Assembly: GCA_022710245.1 (NCBI GenBank)
Contig: JAKLHH010000158.1
Span: 1-10,605 of the forward strand
DNA: 10,605 nucleotides
Source: Myxococcota bacterium
Lineage (GTDB): Bacteria; Myxococcota; Polyangia; GCA-2747355; JAKLHH01
Direction: 5' to 3'
The notes under the pieces were generated by a model. That model had not been told where the DNA came from. It worked only from the letters and a program-made list of their open reading frames with translations, and searched no databases. A program made the position numbers and the translations under genes. Every line of letters starts with the position of its first letter. Within the stretch, counting starts at the first letter, position 1. This document shows, piece after piece, positions 7,373 through 10,605 of the stretch.

Positions 7373-7533
7373 CCCAAAACAAGCGCATGAGCCGTAGCGA
7401 GGCGGGGGAGACCGAGGGGAGGCAAGGAGCGCCGACGAAGGCGTACTTTGCGGTACGCTGAGGAGGTGCGACGCAGCATCGCCGACGGTATCGCCCGCCG
7501 CAGTAGGCGAGATGCGCTTGTTTTGGGGCTAGC
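7367..7533. repeat. 167-bp fold-back element 1, GCTAGC-bounded, MITE-like
   Basis: The terminal arms 7367-7388 and 7512-7533 are perfect inverted repeats of 22 bp (GCTAGCCCCAAAACAAGCGC...). The inner arms 7393-7414 and 7486-7507 pair imperfectly on the same axis (15 of 22). At the centre is a perfect six-pair hairpin, GCGTAC / TTTGCG / GTACGC (7441-7458). The whole is a near-symmetrical palindrome about position 7450. The ends are GCTAGC, so CTAG or TA could be a target duplication, as in IS5-type (YTAR) or IS630-type (TA) elements. No transposase is encoded, so it would be a non-autonomous element or a structural repeat. The left end overlaps the beta-helix gene's stop codon. Between convergent genes it could also work as a bidirectional terminator. 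Confidence 0.8.
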
Positions 7534-7542
7534 GGCAGCTGC
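7528..7542 (+). repeat. 15-bp direct repeat, copy 1 (GCTAGCGGCAGCTGC)
   Basis: This is identical to 7880-7894. Here it is the right edge of fold-back element 1 and has no gene around it. The other copy is the last codons and stop of the Cys-repeat gene. The pair brackets a 337-bp stretch (7543-7879) containing the spacer and most of element 2, like an attachment-site or target duplication, though 15 bp with an internal palindrome is short. Confidence 0.8.
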
Positions 7543-7559
7543 CGAGACGTGCGGCGCTC

Positions 7560-7585
7560 CTGGCCCGGCCGGCTGGCCCGGCCGA
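7560..7585 (+). repeat. 13-bp tandem repeat in the spacer between the two fold-back elements
   Basis: CTGGCCCGGCCGG (7560-7572) is followed directly by a second copy with one change at the last base (7573-7585). The whole spacer, 7534-7602, is nearly pure G/C with no ORF. It holds the palindrome GGCAGCTGCC at 7534-7543 and nothing else I can identify. Confidence 0.75.
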
Positions 7586-7602
7586 GCGGCGGCCGGTTCG
7601 CG

Positions 7603-7885
7603 GCTAGCGGCAATGCCGTTCAGTTAACGCCTCGGGCACTCGAGGCTGGCGGTGTCCTCGGCCCACTCGGCCCACGGACCTGGTCGGGAAGGCGCCGGGC
7701 GTGAGTCGCGCTCGGGCCGATTCGTCGAGCGTTCGTCGTCGGTGGTGGAGCAGGCTCTTCTGGCGCTCGACGAGGGTCCGTGGGCCGAGTCGGCCTCGGC
7801 TCTCGGGATGGAGGCCCCCGCCGACACCCGCGCGGGGGGCCGAGCGAGCGTGTTGGCTCGCTAACTGAACGGCATTGCGGCTAGC
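7603..7885. repeat. 283-bp fold-back element 2 with branched, cloverleaf-like architecture
   Basis: Outer arms: GCTAGC, one mismatched base, then a perfect 17-bp inverted repeat GCAATGCCGTTCAGTTA (7610-7626 with 7862-7878). Inside each arm sits a hairpin of six pairs and a six-base loop: 7629-7646 (GCCTCG/CGAGGC) and 7844-7861 (GCGAGC/GCTCGC). Between them is a long stem, 7656-7680 with 7775-7799 (22 of 25 paired, including 16 perfect). It encloses a further stem, 7723-7731 with 7764-7772, and a short hairpin, 7814-7819 with 7835-7840, lies to its right. The right boundary contains the TAG stop of the minus-strand Cys-repeat gene. The architecture fits a non-autonomous transposable element with subterminal hairpins, or a structured RNA. 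Small ORFs inside it occur on both strands and look like shadows. Confidence 0.85.
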
Positions 7886-7894
7886 GGCAGCTGC
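7880..7894 (+). repeat. 15-bp direct repeat, copy 2, at the Cys-repeat gene's stop
   Basis: This is identical to 7528-7542. On the minus strand it reads as the last codons AGC TGC CGC TAG of the Cys-repeat protein. It overlaps the right GCTAGC boundary of fold-back element 2. Confidence 0.8.
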
Positions 7895-8300
7895 TGTCCG
7901 TGCAGTCGTTCGTGCAGGTCCCCGTCCCCGAGCAGGTCGCGGTGCAGTCCTTCTTGCACTTGGTGAGGGTGCAGCTCCCGGTCCCGGTGCAGGTCATGCT
8001 GCAGCCGTTGCCCGGGCAGGAGAGCGTGGTCGAGCCGACCGCCGAGCTGTTCAGCGTGCACTTGCCCTTCGGGCAGCTGAAGCTGCAGGCGCCCACTCCG
8101 CTGCAGGTGAAGGCGCAGCCCGGACCCGCGCAGGTCTTGCTGCAGGCCCCGACCCCCGAGCAGACGCAGGGCTTGCCGGGCTTGCAGGCGGTCCCGGCCT
8201 CGGCGACGGTCGTGCCCACGTCGGGCAGCAGCCAGAGGACCACCCCGGTGGCGAGGCACAGGGCCAGAAAGCCGATCCGACTCTTGAAGCGCTTCGTCAT
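7881..8300 (-). CDS. Small exported protein built of 19-residue Cys repeats
   Basis: The protein has 139 residues. ATG 8300 is chosen because GGAGG (8314-8310 on the minus strand) lies nine bases upstream and a signal peptide follows (hydrophobic 9-25, likely cleavage after AEA at 33-35). The mature part has 20 cysteines in about 104 residues. The core unit is C-[ST]-G-x-G-x-C-x3-C-x4-C-x3, 19 residues, for example CSGVGACSKTCAGPGCAFT. It recurs about four times, with one stretch lacking Cys in the middle (SSAVGSTTLS). The last unit ends at its final Cys plus Arg. The regular Cys spacing with short Thr/Ser/Gly loops suggests a disulfide-stabilised solenoid, as in beetle antifreeze proteins; this is inference only. 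The function is unknown. The gene diverges from another Cys-rich exported protein and its stop lies in the fold-back repeat's GCTAGC boundary. Confidence 0.85.
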   Translation of the reverse strand: MTKRFKSRIGFLALCLATGVVLWLLPDVGTTVAEAGTACKPGKPCVCSGVGACSKTCAGPGCAFTCSGVGACSFSCPKGKCTLNSSAVGSTTLSCPGNGCSMTCTGTGSCTLTKCKKDCTATCSGTGTCTNDCTDSSCR

Positions 8301-8515
8301 CTTCTTCAACCTCCGCGTGGAACTCGCGCCCCCTAGGGGCGGCTCGTCGAGCCGATGATGATAATCGACGAACGACCCTGCCAGGAGAGAAAAGCGCACG
8401 GCGCCTGAACGCTGCCGCGCGGACGGGCCACCAACAGCGCGACCAGCAAGGACGGAGGCGCGCGCGACGGGCAGTCGCGGGCGCCCTGAACAATCCATCG
8501 ACGGAGGGTGCCAAG
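8301..8515. promoter_or_regulatory. Divergent promoter region of the two Cys-rich protein genes
   Basis: The 215-bp gap must hold both promoters. Visible features are the palindrome CCCCTAGGGG (8330-8339), the hairpin GGCTCGTCGAGCC (8341-8353) next to it, and the only A/T-rich island, GATGATGATAAT (8354-8365). GATAAT there is one base from a -10 consensus, but no convincing -35 lies at the right distance on either strand. The hairpins fall in the leader of the minus-strand gene and could be an operator or leader structure. GGAGGG at 8503-8508 is the ribosome site of the plus-strand gene. Confidence 0.4.
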
Positions 8516-9094
8516 ATGAGGCGCTGCGTGTGCGCTTCCCTGCTCTGCTGCAGCATGCTCTGCTTCGCGTGCACCGAGGAGGACGGCGGCCAGTGGCAGC
8601 CGTTCTACACCACCGGCCGCGCGGCCGACCTCGGCCCCGGCCAGCCTGACGCCGAGCCAGCCGCCGCTGCCGACCTGACCCAGGATCAAGGACACGCCGC
8701 CGACGCGCGCGTCGCCTCCGACCAGCCGCGCGCGGATCGGTCGCTCGCGGACGCGGCGCCCCCACCCGCGGACAGCCGCCCGCCCCTCGACGCGGCGGAG
8801 GACGCGGGCGACGCCGGCGACGCGGGTGACGCCGGGGGTACCCCCAGCTGCCCGGTGGTGGTCGGCGATCCGGTCTGCGACGCCTGCATGCAGAGCAAGT
8901 GCGTCACCGCCTGCAGCCAGTGCGTCAACCAGACGAGCTGCGCCGGGATCCTCACCTGCATGCAGCCGTGCACCACGGAGGCGTGTCTCAATCAGTGCCT
9001 GAGCACCTACCCCGCGGGCGCCTCGGCGCTGCTGGCGTTCATCGGCCCCACCGGGTGCATCGCCACCAGCTGCTCCTCAGCCTGCGGCCCGTGA
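8516..9094 (+). CDS. Probable lipoprotein with Asp/Ala/Pro linker and 14-Cys C-terminal domain
   Basis: The protein has 192 residues. GGAGGG (8503-8508) is seven bases before ATG 8516. The N-terminus (MRRCVCASLLCCSMLCFAC) is hydrophobic and Cys-rich. Cys19, followed by Thr-Glu-Glu-Asp, is the likely lipidation site, although the residues before it are not a textbook lipobox. Residues about 27-108 are a low-complexity linker rich in Asp, Ala and Pro, including a DAG repeat at 8801-8836. Residues 112-192 form a compact domain with 14 cysteines (VCDACMQSKCVTACSQC, CAGILTCMQPCTTEACLNQC, then GCIATSCSSACGP at the end). Similar linker plus Cys-domain proteins are common in myxobacteria, but I know no function. 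It diverges from the other Cys-rich gene and converges on PBP1C. Confidence 0.82.
   Translation: MRRCVCASLLCCSMLCFACTEEDGGQWQPFYTTGRAADLGPGQPDAEPAAAADLTQDQGHAADARVASDQPRADRSLADAAPPPADSRPPLDAAEDAGDAGDAGDAGGTPSCPVVVGDPVCDACMQSKCVTACSQCVNQTSCAGILTCMQPCTTEACLNQCLSTYPAGASALLAFIGPTGCIATSCSSACGP
8801..8836 (+). repeat. 9-bp tandem repeat encoding (Asp-Ala-Gly)4
   Basis: There are four units of GACGC(G/C)GG(C/T/G), all in frame, within the linker of the Cys-rich lipoprotein. Third-position differences show it is not a very recent expansion. Linker length is likely to vary among strains. Confidence 0.85.
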
Positions 9095-9098
9095 CCGC

Positions 9099-9179
9099 CT
9101 ACTTCGCCTTGCCCAGGTAGCTCTCGCGAACGGTCTCGCCGCTGTCGGAGTCCACCGTGTCCGCGCCGAGGTACGCCGG
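9099..9179 (-). pseudogene. Orphan coding-like C-terminal remnant
   Basis: Immediately downstream of the PBP1C stop, in a different minus frame, the codons read PAYLGADTVDSDSG, then ETVRESYLGKAK, then TAG at 9101-9099. Nearly all third positions are G or C and the composition is balanced, unlike shadow frames here. Further upstream the frame turns into Ser/Arg/Pro-rich shadow sequence inside PBP1C, and no start codon precedes it. It could be the decayed 3' end of a lost gene, or the original C-terminus of PBP1C after a frameshift near 9185. I do not recognise the family. Confidence 0.35.
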
Positions 9180-9183
9180 ACTG

Positions 9184-10605
9184 CTACAGGTGCTGCCCGC
9201 CCTGGGTGCGCTGCCGCGCGGCCCAGGCCGAGAGCTCGGGCGGGTAGTCGACGACGACGCGGCCAGCACGGTGCCGGTGCCAGCCGCAGGTGGTGCGCGG
9301 CTCCTGCCCTGGCAGCAGGTGCTCGACCTTGTGGTGCGGACAGGCTGGCCCGGGGAGCGCGCCGGAGAGCGCGCAGACGGTGACCGCGCGCAGGCCCGCT
9401 GGACGCGGCGGCAGGCTGAGCGCGCGCCCGCCCGCCGCGGCGAGGAGCCCGCCGCGCAGCAGCGGCGCCGCCGACTCCATCGCCACCAGCCCCTGGCTCG
9501 GCCGCCCGTCGAAGTTCCCCGCCCACGCGGCGACGGTGACCTCGCGCGTGACGCCGACCGCCACCGTGTCCGAGAAGCCGCGCGCGGTGCCGGTCTTCAC
9601 CGCGACCGGGAAGGGCAGCTCGTCGAGGGGGAGCTCTTGACCGAAGGCCGGCCGCCGCGCCTCCGGGTCGGCGAGCATGTCCATCACCTGCCAGGCGAGC
9701 TCCGGCGCGAAGAGCCGGCGCTCGCGCGGAGGATCGGGCGACCAGCTGCCGCCGGCCCCGTCGCGCAGCTCGAGGACGCCGCTCGCCGGCACCACCCTGC
9801 CCTCGCGCGCGAGGAAGCCGTAGGCCGAGGCGAGGTCGAGGAGGCGCACCTTGGCCGAGCCCAGCGCGAGGCGGAGGCCGTAGTCGGAGGCCGCGCCCTC
9901 GAGGGGACCGACGCCCGCCTGGCGGAGCTTCGTCAGCAGCCGCTCCACCCCCACGCGCTCGAGGACGTGCACCGCGGCGAGGTTGTAGGAGCCCGCGAGC
10001 GCCTCGCGGTAGCGCACCGGCCCCCGCTCGGGCTGGGTCGGCTTGAGGATGCGGTAGGCCGAGGGCACGTCGTGCGCGTCGAGGGCGATCGAGGCGGGGC
10101 TGTCGCCGCGCTCGAGGGCGAGCGCGTAGACGAAGGGCTTGAGCGCCGAGCCCGGGTGGCGGCGGCGGGTGACGATGTTGATCTGCCCCTCGGCCGCGAA
10201 GAAGCCCGCCGAGCCCACCATGGCGCGCACCGCGCCGCTCGCCGTGTCGAGGACCACGAGCCCCGCCTGGTCGAGCCGCGCCTGGCGCAGACCGGCGACG
10301 TGCTCGGCGAGCTGGCGCTCGAGCGTCTCCTGCAGGTGGAGGTCGAGGGTGGTGCGGAGGGTGCCGCCGCGCTGGCGGAGCCCGGCCGGGAGCGAGGCGG
10401 CGGCCCAGGCGACGAAGTGCGGCGCGCGGAAGACCGGCGCGTGGAGCGAGAGCTCGAGGCGCTGCTCGCGCGCCCGGCGCGCCTCGCCCGCGCTCATCCA
10501 GCCGCGCTGCACCAGGAGCCCGAGGACGTGATCGCGCCGCGCCAGCGCGCGCGCCCGGTGGCGGAGCGGGTCGTAGGTCGCCGGCCCGCGCACGAGCACG
10601 GTGAG
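9184..10605 (-). CDS. pbpC: Penicillin-binding protein 1C-type (class A PBP), N-terminal part beyond the window
   Basis: About 473 codons are visible, reading in from the right edge. The first 40 or so residues (VRGPATYDPLRHRARAL, then RRDHVLGLL) are the end of a GT51 transglycosylase domain. Most of that domain is outside. The transpeptidase domain follows with all three active-site motifs: Ser-x-x-Lys as SALK (10149-10138), SYN (9990-9982) and KTGT (9597-9586). After it comes the PBP1C-type Cys segment (VTVCALSGALPGPACP, then TTCGWHRH). The protein then ends with VVVDYPPELSAWAARQ and a short tail. The C-terminal Ig-like BiPBP_C domain of typical PBP1C proteins is absent. PBP1C polymerises glycan and is thought to cross-link it in the periplasm. 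In many bacteria its gene adjoins an alpha-2-macroglobulin gene, which here could only lie beyond 10605. No start is visible; GTG 10599 is an internal Val. Confidence 0.9.
   Translation of the reverse strand, partial: LTVLVRGPATYDPLRHRARALARRDHVLGLLVQRGWMSAGEARRAREQRLELSLHAPVFRAPHFVAWAAASLPAGLRQRGGTLRTTLDLHLQETLERQLAEHVAGLRQARLDQAGLVVLDTASGAVRAMVGSAGFFAAEGQINIVTRRRHPGSALKPFVYALALERGDSPASIALDAHDVPSAYRILKPTQPERGPVRYREALAGSYNLAAVHVLERVGVERLLTKLRQAGVGPLEGAASDYGLRLALGSAKVRLLDLASAYGFLAREGRVVPASGVLELRDGAGGSWSPDPPRERRLFAPELAWQVMDMLADPEARRPAFGQELPLDELPFPVAVKTGTARGFSDTVAVGVTREVTVAAWAGNFDGRPSQGLVAMESAAPLLRGGLLAAAGGRALSLPPRPAGLRAVTVCALSGALPGPACPHHKVEHLLPGQEPRTTCGWHRHRAGRVVVDYPPELSAWAARQRTQGGQHL

Noticed and set aside
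7624..7864. Small ORFs on both strands within fold-back element 2 (67 and 70 codons)
   Set aside because: They mirror each other across the palindrome, lack ribosome sites and recognisable motifs, and are best explained by the inverted repeat itself.
7603..7885. Integron attC site
   Set aside because: The paired arms contain GTTAAC and CTAAC, but these do not fit the RYYYAAC / GTTRRRY core sites in the right order, and there is no integrase or cassette layout.
8366..8395. Sigma-54 promoter for the Cys-repeat gene (TGGCAG on the minus strand)
   Set aside because: The GG element is present but GC is not at the required spacing, so the -24/-12 pattern fails.
1..10605. CRISPR arrays, tRNA or rRNA genes
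   Set aside because: I saw no regularly spaced repeats with unique spacers, no tRNA-like cloverleaf with conserved T-loop sequence, and no rRNA-like stretch. Element 2 is branched but lacks tRNA signature bases.

Overview
The base composition (very GC-rich, with near-uniform G/C at third codon positions), a MYXO-CTERM-like sorting tail, Asp/Gly/Ala/Pro-rich linkers and Cys-rich exported proteins together point to a Myxococcota (myxobacterial, old 'Deltaproteobacteria') chromosome. This is inferred from sequence style and protein families; I could not run a search. Seven of the eight main genes carry an export signal or act in the envelope. The exception is a small ACT-domain protein.

Layout. 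(1) 1-1501, minus: a beta-propeller protein with a signal or anchor segment, running off the left edge. Only 66 bp separate it from the divergent genes. (2) 1568-5166, plus: a two-gene operon of a TPR + DUF2135 exported protein and a VIT + vWA lipoprotein, 11 bp apart. (3) 5256-5735, minus: a tandem ACT-domain protein, convergent with the operon. Its only canonical start overlaps, in one CATG, the divergent start of the next gene. (4) 5734-7371, plus: an exported right-handed beta-helix protein ending in a Cys-Gly-Cys / hydrophobic / Arg4 tail. (5) 7340-7894: the gap between two convergent genes, holding nested fold-back repeats punctuated by the hexamer GCTAGC. Two of the GCTAGC copies carry the stop codons of the flanking genes. 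(6) 7881-8300, minus, and 8516-9094, plus: two divergent exported Cys-rich proteins, one a 19-residue Cys repeat and one a lipoprotein-like protein with a 14-Cys domain. (7) 9184-10605, minus: the C-terminal two thirds of a class A penicillin-binding protein of the PBP1C type, running off the right edge. An orphan coding-like remnant lies just downstream of it in another frame.

How they may work together. The TPR-DUF2135 and VIT-vWA pair looks like an envelope protein complex. DUF2135 and VIT/vWA domains are known to occur together in bacterial proteins. The divergent propeller may be its partner. The beta-helix and Cys-rich proteins look like surface or secreted products. PBP1C belongs to peptidoglycan synthesis, and its family is often encoded next to a bacterial alpha-2-macroglobulin, which would lie beyond the right edge if present. 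The least explained part of the window is the fold-back cluster at 7340-7894.
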